A stretch of DNA of 64,000 nt from Leucocoprinus leucothites (GCA_013368445.1 JAACJO010000019.1:496001-560000); one strand, 5' to 3'; numbered from the stretch's first letter, positions 1 to 11,944 are shown. The notes: generated by a model from the letters alone, not told the origin. Translations and numbers: made by a program.

Positions 1-2673
1 AAGGAGCTGGTCGAAAGGAATGTACATCTGTACCCATCACAAGTGAGTGGTGTGACATTAATTATGTATTAAGGGACCGATATATAATCTGATGTCAAAA
101 CCATGATCTAGATCTGGGATCTTGTCCTTGAGAGGACTGGACTAAACCTAAACTTTGGTCGAAAGGCCATTCATTACCTATGGTCCAAACAAAATAAATC
201 TCAGTAGCAGCTCAACCTAGAAGATGAACTTCTGTCATCAATCAAGCTTGTTAAACATGCACAAATGGACAAAAAGGTTAAGCTGGTGCATTTGTCACAG
301 AAGCCTGGATACAAGGCAGTTGCCTTGTCACTACCACTAATTCTTGCACAATGGGGTTCTCATATACATGAGGTATCTTTGGATTCAGCATGTAAGTCTA
401 TATTTGATGTGATTATTCTATTCTAATTATAGACTCTAGGGAAAACCAACAGCTCGAATTATGAGGTCTTTGCACTCCTAGGAGAGATACATGGCTCTGG
501 ATGCCCAATTGGTTATCTCTTCATTAAATCAATGGGCCAAGGCATTACAGGGGTCAAGGAATACTTTATTAAACAACTTCTTGTGCACTTTCAGGACAAG
601 TGGGAACTCAAGCCTATCATCACACTCACAGACAAAGACCAAGCTGAAATTAATGCTTGTCAAAACACCTTTCCTGAAGCAAAGCATCAGCTCTGTTTCT
701 GGCATTGCTTACATGCTGTGAAAACTCGACTCTCTGTCTTACACTAACAACCCCACCACTACAATGTACTAGATGCCAAGAAGGAGTTTCCATATATAGA
801 CAAGGACTTTGTACCTGTCACACAGATACCGGGTCCATTATCTGTGCGTACATATACTCATACAGTCACTTGAGGTTCATATTTTTCTGAATTATTATAG
901 GAGAAAGAGACTGTTGTGCCACAGAAGACAATCCCTCACTTGAAGGTTGTATTTGGCAACAAGTTAATTTAGCCAAAGCCACCCCTACCGCAACCTCCAG
1001 CTGGTCACACTCCAAGTCATCTCACTATTCGGCTTGGTGGAGTCATCAAATCTATTGTATCGCTACCTGAAGGTATCAACCTGGGTGATGGGTTAGAGAA
1101 AATGGACAACCCTACTGATGACATGGAGGACAGTGACTCATCAGATGTACTCAAACAGGTCGAGAAACTGATAACAGCATCTGCAAATGAACAGGACATT
1201 GAAGATGGCCCTGATTGGATGTTTAATCAGGACAAAGTTGTATCAAAGAAATCTGACTATGTCTTTTGCCCAGCTGCCCATCGCGCTCAGATCCTGAGAC
1301 TTTTCACCTCCCACTTTTGCCAACACCCAATGTTCCCACAGCGACGAGGAACCAATGCCACATCCGAGGAAATTCGCCAGAATGCAGTCTGGGAGATGTA
1401 CTCGTTTTGTCATGAACGGAACTTACGTGAGGTTTGGGGATACATGTGGACCTCATGGTATTCTCCTCCAACGTGGAAGCTTTGGGCATGGGCGGCTGCA
1501 TCATTTCTCTCCCGGCTTCGAACAACCATGAACGTTGAAAACTTTTGGCGGCAATTCAAGCACATTTTCTTACAGCATGTGCGGCGTGCACGACTTGACC
1601 AAACCATATGGATTCTCATCAATCGGGTAACACCATCATATATTAACCGGATGGAACAACTTTCAGCTACGTATCGTCTCGGGCGAAGTAAATCACTAAC
1701 AACATATCAGAAAACCTTCAAGAAGGTATGGCGCAAATTGGAGAAGGCATCTGTGTCAAAAACCATATATGATGTTGACATCAGCAAATGGTCGTGTAAC
1801 TGCGGTACCCAGAAATTTAACTCACATCATTTGTGCAAGCACCTGGTCCAAGCCGTTGAACCTCCGTCGGTTGAATTTTGGGGGCAAGTAACAAGGCGAC
1901 GGACTGTACCAATATACCGTCATCGTTTGCTGGTCCTGCGCGGGACATTGTCTGATTCGCATAATCGTCCCATGTTCGAGGGTTCTATAACAGATGGGGA
2001 TGATGCAGAATGGGATGGCGATGTGGAGACGTTGAAAGGAGGCGGTGGTTGGGTAGATATGGTTGACGAAGAGAATACGGCCGTGACAGCTAAAAAGCGA
2101 AAGCAAACCGAGATCAATCCTGCCGATGGGAGTGCTGACTCTGCACGCCCCACCAAGACTCAAAAAACTGCGGAGAACTCACCAGAGGTCATTGATCTAA
2201 CACATGACTCTCCTTCACCAAGGGATAATGGGTCCATTGATAGTGTTTCACCAGTCTCGAGTCCCAGATTTGTCCTCAGGAGCTCTTCTCCGGGCGATCT
2301 TCCAAGTGGGGATGAAGATGACCAGGTCAGTTTGTTAATCAGTTTGTGCTTGCCTCAAGAACTACTCACGTTGTCGTACTAGATTGACCATGATGTCAAG
2401 TCCATAGAGAGCCTTGCCAATGATCTGGCAACGGCGGCTGGGATGATGAAGGCCCAGCTTCAGAATCCTAAGGCCAGCCGGATTTGGCTGAGGTCCCTAG
2501 TCAGGCAAAATATGGGCGGAGATATCCGCCTCCTAGTCCAAGATATCAAACGGGAGGAGGGTAGTGGTCGGAAACGGGACACGACATGGGGGAGCGAGGG
2601 AGACAAGGTGGCTAGACGTCGAGTGAGAAACACGATGGGATACCAAACAGGATTATGGCATCCTGCCTCCTGA
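1..2673 (+). pseudogene. Decayed MULE (Mutator-like) transposase with SWIM zinc finger, 5' end outside window
   Basis: A DDE transposase of the Mutator-like superfamily, in the version common in Agaricomycetes. All parts read in one frame if four introns are removed (43-111, 392-439, 844-900, 2326-2382). Splicing at 391/440 restores the catalytic motif LDSAWKTN; the second Asp is in ITLTDKD near 630, followed by the LCFWHCLHAVKTRL block. The SWIM zinc finger CNCG...HHLCKH lies near 1797-1842, and a tail with WLRSLVRQNMGGDI ends at TGA 2671-2673. Three stops interrupt the otherwise collinear frame: TAG at 205-207, TAA at 745-747 and TAG at 970-972. The element is therefore probably dead, although the 3' part (973-2325) is open for over 1.3 kb. 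The N-terminal zinc-finger part would lie upstream of the window. Terminal repeats were not found. Family assignment is from recognised motifs, not a search. Confidence 0.85.
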
Positions 2674-3510
2674 GAATCCCACGGAACTGTAGATAAAATT
2701 ACGGGATGAGCTGTTGGCTTTGCTCGTGTAATAGCAAAAAGTGGCCTTCAGCATACTCATGGGCTCGGGCATTGTCATTAATCAGAGCCATGTTTTGATT
2801 ACCGGTACCTCCGAGAGGCCTTTCCGAGACTTTCCCCGCAAGCTCTAGGTCACGTGAGAAGTCACGTGCCCGGGAAATATGTTGGGCGATTAGCGTTCAC
2901 TTATGACATCCACCCTCTCTACACTTGCACAAATGTCATCCCATTATATTTTGTCAGACAAATTCCGCGCTCGACATGTTGTGCAGCGATTTACCCTAAG
3001 TCCGTCTACCAAAAAGGAAACTTGGTGTCCCCTCGTGAAATAAGAGTCCCTGCTGTTTGACGTCGTCCCTCCCCTTGCCTCACCAACACAGAGCAGTGTC
3101 ACCAATAAACAAGTGACTCATATGACTTAGAGCCTCAAAGTTGCGCGAAAAACCCCTTGTTTTACGCAGTCCGACTATCGTTCATAAGCAGGTGAGTCGC
3201 ACTATGATCATCTTTACCGTGCTTGGGATATTGACTATATTCACAGCTTTCCAAATGGAGGGGAGCAATTCAAGCAAGCGTGTACCCTGTGAATGCATTA
3301 GGTGCAACTCAAACAAGAGTATTGCTCCATCCACTCGACGAGAACACCTCAAGAAGTATGGAAAGCAATCAGAAATCACTCAAACTTATGAACAATTCAT
3401 TGGAATTGTGGCAACAAACGCTTCACTCAATAACACTAGAGATCGATCGCAAAGCTAAGAATAAGTTTAAGAATGCATTAGAACGGTTAAATCACAGGCG
3501 AACTAATTGC
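2674..3510. other. No gene seen; paired CACGTG motifs
   Basis: This stretch separates the transposase relic from the HSP20 relic. Two CACGTG palindromes lie 12 nt apart at 2851-2856 and 2863-2868. Short open frames occur but none resembles a known protein. Part of it may be the 3' flank of the MULE element, but no matching terminal inverted repeat is inside the window. Confidence 0.4.
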
Positions 3511-4112
3511 TCAAACGATGGTTATTTTCCTTGGCCCCTGCTCAGGTGACGTCTTGGGGAGCGCAGCAGTCAAAACGACGTCCGCCATCGTAACTCTAAT
3601 ATCCTCATCCTACAGAGACAAAGCGCTCAGCAAAAGCGATAAGTATCAACCGAATAAAAAGCCCACCTTTACAGCTTTTGGCAACCTCAGCGACCGCGAA
3701 AACTTTTAAGCCTACGTTCACGAGCTGCATGCCCGCTCTCTCTCTCTCTCTCTCTCTGTGCCTAGTTGAAGCTTTTGTCCCGGCTTGGATGGTAAGAAGG
3801 CCGTTGTAGATCTCAAGCTGGGTGTCTTCCTTCTTGACACCTGAGAGCTCAAAGGAAGCTGAGACGAGGCTCGCTTCATTATTCTTGTGTGGGTCCGTCC
3901 ACCCTAATAAGGATCCTCATCAGTATGGTCGCATGGACGAAAGTAGCATTACCGGATTGGTGTACCTCTAATTGAATTGTTCCTGCAGTGACTGCGTTAC
4001 TATGCTCTAGCTCGGGGGTATGGTTGGGGTCGTTATTTAGAGGTTTCGTGAGGAAATTTTCGATACACCCGAAGACGCGGCCAAAGTTGTAGGATGGGGC
4101 GTAGAAAAAGTC
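3511..4112 (-). pseudogene. HSP20 small heat-shock protein pseudogene
   Basis: Broken paralogue of the intact HSP20 gene at 15060-15628, same strand. All three exons are recognisable. The last exon-like piece (3609-3511) has the same 99-nt length as the live one; it follows a CTGTAG acceptor and reads DEDIRVTMADVVLTAALPKT to a stop, against DADIKAAMADGVLTITFPKS. The middle piece (about 3905-3660) preserves LVSASFELSGVKKED against LVTATFEFPGVQKED. The first piece (about 4112-4000) preserves NDFFYAPSYNFGRVF against SDFIFYEPFANFDRLF. Damage: the start codon is not conserved, a (GA)11 run at 3736-3757 throws the alpha-crystallin reading out of frame, and the shifted segment with HAARERRLKSF meets TGA. 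This follows directly from aligning the two loci by eye. Confidence 0.85.
3736..3757. repeat. (CT)11 dinucleotide microsatellite
   Basis: Eleven CT units, read as GA on the minus strand, inside exon 2 of the HSP20 relic. It sits where the live gene encodes the Glu/Gly-rich loop KSSAEHEEGG, so slippage there is a plausible cause or consequence of loss of the frame. Confidence 0.9.
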
Positions 4113-5794
4113 ATTGGATATAGCGAGTGCTCCGAGCGGATGGGTTCAAAATGACTGCTGGAGGATTTGACGGTGCCGAATACGATAATCGTTGAGGCCC
4201 ATGCTCGCCAGGACGTCGGTCTGGGAGATCCAAGGATAGGATTACTAGACGTTCCAGTGGCCTGATACCCGGACATAGTAACAGCCTCCGAGAGGAAGGC
4301 ATTCGCAACATCGAGCAACAGCCGGACTACTCAGGAGGCCCGATAAATGTTCTTGAACGCTCGAGCGACAGCACGAAATGTGGAGGGATCTGGAGCTTGA
4401 AAGCGACGATTACGGCCTGGAGCATATCGACCGATGGGGGAGAAGTGAGGGAGGACGAACGAGAGGACTGCTCCTGATTCAAATTCAAATCGGGTTCGTG
4501 GCAGAACACGTGGGCGTGACAGTTCGCGTTCATACTGAGTACATCGCCCCCCATCACTTTGCCCTGCTTCGACTCAAAATCAAGCCAACACGAATCTACA
4601 CTCGTAGGGGAGGCCTGGAGTACGGGTAGGAGCCAACGCCACCTCCTTGTGCCGTACAATCCTTTCCGCATTTTTTCCGATTCAACATCAACACAAAGGC
4701 CATTATCATCCCCCTCGTTGCATCCTTGTTCGCGCTGGCTCGAGACTTACAGAAGCTTTAGAAGTAACCGACGATTACGAACTTCGACACCCAAAGGGAT
4801 CAGATCCGCCTCGAATCGACACCAACGCTTGACAACTCTGAAAGATCAACTCCGAATAGATGCACTCGAATGACGATTCAGAGTTCGATAAGTAGCACTC
4901 GGAGCACCACAACTACGCCACGACGTTGAAGAAGCCCATAAACGGCTCCCCGTCGACATATTTCTCTCATGCCGCACAAACGGCGATTGAGATTCCGAGG
5001 GCGAGAAACAACAATGAATACATAAGCACCTCCTTCCGAGCCGAATAGCATAAATGAGGGTCTGATCGCACTGCTTCTAGCGCTTGCGGAATTTCAACAG
5101 TCTAGTGAAGAGAACTGTGAAGCGCGGTGTTACGATCCGCAACTTACGACACCCTGAATAACTTCCGAGCAACTACAGTCTGCTGTGAGGAGTTTCGAAG
5201 TGGAGCACCTCGACAGGAATCTGGGCTAGAAGCCAAAGAAAATATATTTGGATTTTGTACTCAACCATGGTAGCGAGTACCCAAGGTTTCAAGCAGTGGA
5301 GATAAATCATAGAGGCGGGGATTGGTATCAAGCGGACGACCACGAGCAAGCTAACCGGTAAAGGAATGGTGCGCAGAGCTTCCCGTTACTCATTACACTC
5401 GTGTTAATCGTTCACGACCTAATGGCGTGCCCTGATAACAGTGCTTCACGACGACTTGGTTTAACGAAGTACACTGGAACTTAAACATCCCACAGCGCAG
5501 GCAAGCGAGCACACAGACAGGATACAGGATGTCGCAGAGAGTTTACAAGTTCAACGCATTACAGTGATCGTAAGTTACAGCTCACAGGCCCAATCGCCGT
5601 TGACCATTCAGGGTCCTATCGACTAATATATCAATTCCGGATGACATATGCGCACGTTTTGTTATTCTTGTTTGGAACTAAACCTCATTTATTTCTCTTT
5701 TCAATATACAGAAAGTTCTTCTTATGGCATGTCCTGACGGAGTCCGCTTGTTGCGCGATCAAACAATCGCCTGAAGACCAGCCTTCGAGGGCTG
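4113..5794. other. Gene-poor interval
   Basis: About 1.7 kb with only short overlapping frames on both strands, none longer than about 115 codons and none with recognisable motifs. No TIRs or LTR-like repeats were noticed. It may be decayed transposon or ordinary intergenic DNA. The last 150 bases are the promoter of the secreted-protein gene starting at 5899. Confidence 0.4.
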
Positions 5795-5801
5795 TATAAA
5801 A
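5795..5801 (+). promoter_or_regulatory. TATA box of the secreted valine-rich protein gene
   Basis: TATAAAA 98 nt upstream of the last base before the ATG at 5899, followed by a pyrimidine-rich leader with CAACTTCTTCATCAACC-type sequence, typical of strongly expressed basidiomycete genes. Confidence 0.65.
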
Positions 5802-5898
5802 CCAGACCCAAACTCTCCTTCACTCCTCAGCGGATTTGCACCGTTTCTCAACTCATCAACTTCTTCATCAACCTTACTTTCCTACCCCCTGTTACAAA

Positions 5899-6783
5899 AT
5901 GCGTGCTTTTGCTACCATTGCTACCTTCGCCGTCCTCGCCTTTTCGGCCGTCACCTCTGCTCTCCCCAGCCCAGCGGGAGCAGTTGCTAACGTTGTAAAC
6001 GGCAGCCCCGTAAGAGTTTTCGTTGAACGTCATTATTCGCAGGATTCTAACATGCTCGTAGAGTGCTCCCACTGTTGCCCCCTCCGCCGATGACCTCAAA
6101 TCCAACCTATACAAGGCCATGCAGCCCGTTCCTACACCCAGTGGCGGACACGGTGGTCCCAAGGGCATTCCTGATGTCCTCGTCGAAGTCAATGCAAAGG
6201 TTTTGCCTTTGATCAAGGATTTGAGTCAGTGGATTGCTCGCAGCTTGCTTCTTGTTCTGACCGTTGGGGAATTTAGCTGTCAAGATTGATGCCGAGGTCG
6301 ACGTTCACGTTATCCTTGACCTCGCCGTGAAGGTCTTCGCCGAAATTAAGGGTATTGTTCATGCCGCTTGCGACGATATCAAGGCCGTCATCAAGGCCGA
6401 TGTCTCTGTGGTTCTCAACCTCAAAGGCATCCTTGTTGATGTCCACGTTTGTGCTCAAATCCTTGCCCAACTCCTTAATGTAAGTTTCATATCTTCCTAG
6501 TCACTCGATTGTCCACTAACTGGTATCACTCTAGGTCATTGTCCTCGCGATTGCTCTCGTTGTCAAGCTCTGCGTCAGCATCGACGTATCCGTCCTTCTC
6601 AAGATCGCTGCTAGCATCACTGCCGATTTGTCCCTCATTGTCAAGCTCGTTGTGAGCGCGGTTGTCGGCATTGATGTTCTCCTCAAGGGTGTCCTTAGTC
6701 TCGTTGCTAACATCTGTGTTGGCCTCAAGCTCAACATTCTCGTCAACGTCCTTGCCAAACTTGGCCTTGGCCTTCACCTTTAA
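5899..6783 (+). CDS. Secreted valine-rich amphipathic protein of unknown function (241 aa)
   Basis: Four exons (5899-6009, 6062-6224, 6277-6479, 6535-6783) with introns of 52, 52 and 55 nt join in phase to 242 codons including stop. Residues 1-21 form a signal peptide (hydrophobic core TIATFAVLAFSAVTSA). After a Gly/Pro-rich spacer (PTPSGGHGGPKG), the last 150 residues are dominated by Val, Ile, Leu and Ala with regularly spaced Asp, Lys or His, for example IDAEVDVHVILDLAVKV, then an almost uncharged stretch (VIVLAIALVVKLCVSIDV). Only two or three Cys are present, so it is not a hydrophobin. Similar Val/Leu-rich secreted proteins occur in Agaricomycetes, but I know no function for them. The TATA box and short introns argue for an expressed gene. 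Codon third positions are C-rich, as in highly expressed fungal genes. Confidence 0.75.
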
Positions 6784-7843
6784 GTAATCCAGCCCGCGGG
6801 TTCATGTACTTACGACTATGGATGATGTTTTGACGATATTCTGATGGTTCCGTACAAATTCATTACATCACTGTACTAGATATGATTTGTGTGTTGGTTG
6901 ACGAATGGATTGGAGATTTTCACGTTGCGCTCATCGGTACTCGTGTGATTCGTGACTTTTGAAAACAAATTTGAAGAGAAATATGATACTAGATCATGGT
7001 TTGTTACCCTGAACTACGAGGTTGAATTTTTTGTTAATAGCCTGGGACCTGCTTTTAACTGGTGCCCAGAATGTCTGAGGTATTCTCTGCTCTTCAGGCC
7101 CTTCAACGCCAGATACTTATTGTACAAAGAGACGAGACTAGGCTACCCTGTGGTTCACTTCAGCCCTCCGATACGGATGGGAAACCTGCCATTACAAAGT
7201 ACCCTCCCTCTCCTAAAGCCCACATGTGAACTGTGACAATTTTTAGTGCCTATTTTTGGTACCTACAGCCGAGCTGTATTGTGCCCATGACGCTCCTCAG
7301 GTCCCTGATCCCCAAAGATTGACTTACTGTTCTGTTGGAACTGTAAGGATGGATTCGTGGCTAGGCAAGGAAAGCGCCGAATCCATCATTTCTAGCATAC
7401 ACTATTTTTAGTAAAAGAACCCTTTTCGTCTCGTACCGTCACCACCTGGTTCGCGTTCTCGCACTCATTTTCACTCTCGAATGTTATTTTATATTTTCTC
7501 GCATATCGCATATTATCAGCAACATCTGGCCCCTCATGAACTCGCAACTTCCCCTACAGAACTGACATGCCAATTAACGAGCAGATGACGTCCTGTATGA
7601 ACGAGAGTAAGAGTGTTGGGACTGAGCCCGAGGATCTGCATCACGACATTATTGGAAATTAATGTTAGACGTTCTTCGGCCCGTTGTACGCCGAGAGAGA
7701 TAGGGACGCGCTCATGTTATTAGGCATGCCCTTCCGCCAGTAACTCAGCTTCATACATTTCTTTGCCCTGCATTAAATGTGCGGAAACAGTAGCCCTTGA
7801 CGGATCATCAGTACAAGGATTAACATAGGTTCTCCTAGCACCC
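6784..7843. other. Intergenic, no gene recognised
   Basis: 3' flank of the valine-rich gene and downstream flank of the minus-strand decarboxylase. The longest frame is under 100 codons (6952-7236) and has no recognisable domain. The last 15 or so bases before 7844 already match the flank of the second decarboxylase copy. Confidence 0.4.
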
Positions 7844-9995
7844 TCAAGACCGTACGGTACCAACATGACTTCCAACCTGGATTACTGTCTTCCCGTCCTT
7901 GAGCCCTTGCATCACCTGATCCGAGAAATCTATCTTCGTCTCTGGCCTAAACACCATAACATAACTCGACCCTCCATAATGAAACATTCCAATCTCATCT
8001 CCCTTCTTCACTCTCTGTCCCGCCTTCACAGTTGCCTCGGTGGACGAAACCTCCATCATCCCAATAGCCGCAAACGCCATCAACCCAATATCTTTATTAT
8101 CCGCCTCGATGAAAATCAAACACCTTGTAGCAATGTTCGTCAAGAACGCTTGAGAATGATATCCGACCCTGTTTTGCCTATTGGGGTCGTTGCCTGCAGT
8201 GAAACTGAGGGCTGGGGACATAGCATAATAAGTCCCTTGCACCTGAACGACTTTGACAATTTTGCCAGAAACGGGACTGTGCCAGCGATGATAGTGGATG
8301 GTAGATAAGAAACTCTGGAAGACAGTTCCTCCAACGAACTGTGGTGCAAGAGGATCGTCGTAAAGTAAATGCTGAAGCGAGTAAGGCTCATCTTTAATCC
8401 AGAACGTGTTCCGTTCTTGCACGTTATGCCGAAGAGCATACGGAACCGACTCGCATCCGCTCGCAATCACCCTACCATCAAGTGGCGACGCTACAGGCCG
8501 CACGTTAGGCTTAAAGCGTCGAGTGAAGTAGTCGTCGAACGAGGCGTAGCCGAAGAATTCTTGTGTGGGATCACACTCAAACGTCTCTGCGAATTCAGGA
8601 ATCTCCTTCATGGCTTCAGGGCTAAACCACCCTCCTGCATCCTTCGTAAGGACATAGCGCGAAGCGGGTGAAGCGACATATTCCGACCAAACGGTCAAGA
8701 TACGCTTGAGTTGAGCATTAACTTTGGTATTGGTGAACATTCGAAAACCGGCGGCCGTGCACATAGGCCATTGAAACATGGATTTGATAGGAATGGTAGC
8801 GTAGCTGGAACCGTTTGCAGGAAATTCGGGGGCCATAGTCAAAATACTATTGAGGTGGGATAGCATATGTTCGTAGTTGCGAATCTAACCGTCCCATTGT
8901 CAGTTTACTGATGTCGATAGTAGTTGACCGAACGAGGTGCACTCACTTGTGGGTGAAGACCCGATGGGTCCATCAAGTATTGCTGCGTATTTGGGATTTC
9001 GTCGAACATTTGGTGAAATCCCATGTATATTTCTGCATCGCCCTCGATCAAGTCTCGGAACTCGCGGATAACGGGGTGGAAATGATCAAGGCCATCCAAA
9101 GTAGCATGATGTACTGTGGCATGGCTTACATGGACAGTCGCAGAGAGCATAGTCGTAACAAGGTAAAACACCCTCACGAGAAGGCGCTTCATTATGCTTC
9201 GAAAGGTCTGAACCTAGAGAACCAAGGGAGGTGCTTCTCATCTTTTATACTCTCAAGAACCTTGCCGAGCCAAGTCCGGGCCTCGTGCGGCATCAAAGTA
9301 CCCTTACAGTAACCTATATTTTTAGAATCATGGTGTGAGTGATACTATATGGTTGAGGCGGATGCGGTGGCTATTCACTTTCCGAGTCCTTGGGTACAGC
9401 AGGGTACGATAACCAGCATCGTGGTGGCCGAAATAAAGATAGGGAAGAAGGGAGACGGAAGTAAAGTTTGCGAGTCTGAACGTCAGTACAAACTCGCCGA
9501 ATCAATAATAAAGCCTCTGAGCGAGCATTTTACCCCAATTTTAGGCGGTCCCTGCTGCTGTATAGGGCAACACTCAAGCAGTGCAAAGAATAAGTAATTG
9601 TCTACGTAGTTGCTGTCTGGAAAAGAATGAACGGTCTCTGTGCGGATATTCGGATTGGATTTTTCATTTGCTCGAGATGCTCAGCCACGCCACGCTAGAA
9701 CCAATAATGTGACACCCCTAAAGATCTATCAAGCTTCCTGCCTTCACAGCATAATCAATAGCCTTCAATAACAACATAAATAAGCCACGTATCATAGTTA
9801 GACTTTGAGTCTCACAATCGAGCCTTCCCCGAGGCTGAGTCGTGTGTTGGAGAAGAACTTGAAATGAGGATCTAGGCCTTCATATCCAAAGAAGCTCTAC
9901 GGATAGGAGGCGGGCCTCATAGTACATAGAAGAGAGGTAGATAGAAAGATCCGACTGTCAAGTGGGTTGTGCAACCAAGCATCTTGGTACATGCG
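7828..9995. repeat. Segmental duplication, unit 1 (decarboxylase plus flanks)
   Basis: The block pairs with 11945-14115. Similarity by eye covers both exons, the intron, the 5' flank (for example the AGCATTTTACCCCA segment at 9523 against AGTATTTTACCCCA at 13617) and fades near a shared TTGGTACATG/CTCGGTACATG site. Offset is about 4.1 kb, direct orientation. Ends are approximate. Confidence 0.75.
7844..9192 (-). CDS. PsiD-like / phosphatidylserine-decarboxylase-family pyruvoyl decarboxylase, copy 1, with signal peptide
   Basis: Two exons (9192-8947 and 8884-7844, 62-nt intron) give 428 aa, close to the roughly 440 aa of Psilocybe PsiD (tryptophan decarboxylase). The family self-cleaves at a Ser to form a pyruvoyl cofactor. 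Seen here: IREFRDLIEGD near the start, WPMCTAAGFRMF, GYASFDDYFTRRF, SPLDGRVIASG with the presumed catalytic Asp, YHRWHSPVSGK with the catalytic His, IEADNKDIGL, and the self-processing motif GMFHYGGSS near the C-terminus. Residues 1-25 (MKRLLVRVFYLVTTMLSATV then HVSHA) look like a secretory signal peptide, unlike PsiD. The substrate (an aromatic amino acid or phosphatidylserine) cannot be told from sequence. The start is the only upstream ATG in frame. A close copy follows at 11960-13297. Confidence 0.88.
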
Positions 9996-10817
9996 GTAGC
10001 GACAACTTTCGTGAACGGAACTTCGGGAGCGAGCGGGAACCGAGAGATAACGGCGTACCCGCCGCTATCGCTTACTTCACACTGAGAGCCCATCAAGGCT
10101 TGTCCCAGCCGCCGCCCGCAGTAAGCGCCGATCCCTAGGCTGCGTCATTATCAGTAATATCCTAGATTCCTATATATGTTGCGATGTAGCTAGGTAGATG
10201 GACATCAAAATGCATTGAGTTTCTGTGGAGATCAGCCTATGAAGACCAAGCCCCCACGCCCTTCTTTACCTCAGGAATGATCGGCAACAGCGGTAACCAG
10301 AATCCGTATTGATAAGTATCAATATGATGAAGAGAGAGAACCTTTGAGAGAGAAAGAGCTGAATAAAATGAGATAAATTCGGGATAAAATCTGAGTGATT
10401 TCAGACGATTGTATACAAGAACGGTAGGCGATGGATTGACTAGAGTACAACTACACAGTGTATATTATTTATATACGGCGAGGAAGTAAAATCTTGACGA
10501 ATATTTCGACGCAAAATGACAGAAGAAGATAAAAAAAGAAAGTCAAAGTGAAAAGGTTGAAAGAGATCATGTGAATCGTGATTTGTATAAGTGAAAGAGC
10601 AAGTGTAGATGCGTATTCATTACCACCCACTGGTTCATTATCTCTCTTGCAGAAAATTCTCATGTCACCTCAAGCTTCTACCAGGACTGCTACTAGTGCT
10701 AATGACTACGGTCATAAGCTTACGGACCCTAAACAGCTATTACTGTGACCCACTCAGTTACATCACCAGACATCCGCTACATCCACCTCTTTGCTAACAA
10801 TGTCTCAGCTATAGTGT
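9996..10817. other. Spacer between duplicated units, no gene seen
   Basis: Unique sequence between the two decarboxylase units with only short AT-rich frames. Nothing recognisable apart from the adjoining LINE relic. Confidence 0.35.
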
Positions 10818-11500
10818 CAGTGTCCGATCCCAAACCGCGCGCAGGCCAGCTTTGACTGTCTACGGGAGTGCACGATGCCCCACTTCATTCTACGGTGATG
10901 CGCAGAGATGGTTTGACTTCGGCCCTGCGGGGTTGCAACACCACTGCCATCTCATGGTGCAAATACCATCCCCGGAGATGGGAGGGCCGATCAGCTGGCC
11001 AAGAAAGCAGTGAAACTCTCATCCTCCCCTGAACCCATCACTGCTACAACCTCCCCCGGGCACAAGAAACTATTCTGTCTAGCTGGACACATTGATGTAA
11101 GGAATAGAATGACCAAGGGGGGAAATGGGTAGTAGCTAATCGCCTACCACCCTCGGTTTACCTGACAAAGCACTTCCGAGATCCAGAATACAAGATGAAG
11201 GTCTTTGGACAGCTACTGGATCGCCGAACTGGCCACGCCTTCCTTGGAGAACACTCCTGAGGTTTGTTCCCCCTCAGAGTCCCCCCCGCCCGCCCATGTG
11301 GTAGAACCCCCAAACCTGCGAAGACCTCATCCACTCATATCCATCCTACGACCCACAGAGAAATGTTCATCATGAGGCCTCCCCCACCCTCTACCTACCA
11401 TACATCCCTGGAACCATGGAGGGATTGAAGCCTTAGCTAGATTCCTGTTCAAATCCGGCGCTTTCACTAAAAGCGGCCGTTGTCTTCCTCCCTGCAGAAC
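10818..11500 (+). mobile_element. Relic of a non-LTR retrotransposon (LINE) 3' end: RNase H tail and C-terminal region
   Basis: Broken pieces read in plus-strand frames in the order expected for basidiomycete LINEs: an RNase H end with SWCK then, after a frameshift, IPGDGRADQLAKKAV (near 10970-11010); then GKWVVANRLPPSVYLTKHF (near 11125), GHAFLGEHS (near 11235), and a terminal segment IEALARFLFKSGAFTKSGR (about 11424-11480). The upstream reverse transcriptase is missing. The intervening Cys/His block (EHIL...C type) is present only in degraded form. It lies wholly between the duplicated decarboxylase units. Confidence 0.65.
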
Positions 11501-11944
11501 CCTCTCCTACCACGACAGACCGCTATCTGACTTCATAGGAGACAACAATACTACAATCTCCCTCGTATCCGTAGTATACCCTAGGCTTATGTTTTTTATT
11601 TCCTTATTCTTACCATACGCCTCCCGTTCGCTCTATCACTTCGGGACATTACACTCTACAAAACCCATCCACAAAACCTTCGGAACCATTTCAGCCCCAT
11701 CATATAGTCGCGCGCGGATGTAGCAATCAGTAATTTAATTTCTTCCTGTACGTGCACTGTGTCTTAGCACTACATTGTTTGTGGCGGTATATAAACGTAG
11801 AATTCTCTCTCTCCCATCGGCCAACACATAATTAAGAGCAAGCAATACCGAGCATCGATTCATTCCATTCATTTTCCCTACAACAGGTGGATCAAGTATA
11901 TGGAAACAACACTCGACGTATAATCAAGACACAGATTGATACGA
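11501..11944. other. Spacer, no gene seen
   Basis: AT-rich sequence between the LINE relic and the second decarboxylase unit; no convincing frame or repeat seen. Confidence 0.35.

Noticed and set aside
6526..6777. Minus-strand acidic frame (DE-rich) opposite the valine-rich gene
   Set aside because: Antisense image of Val/Leu/Ile codons; the forward gene has a signal peptide, TATA and spliced exons.
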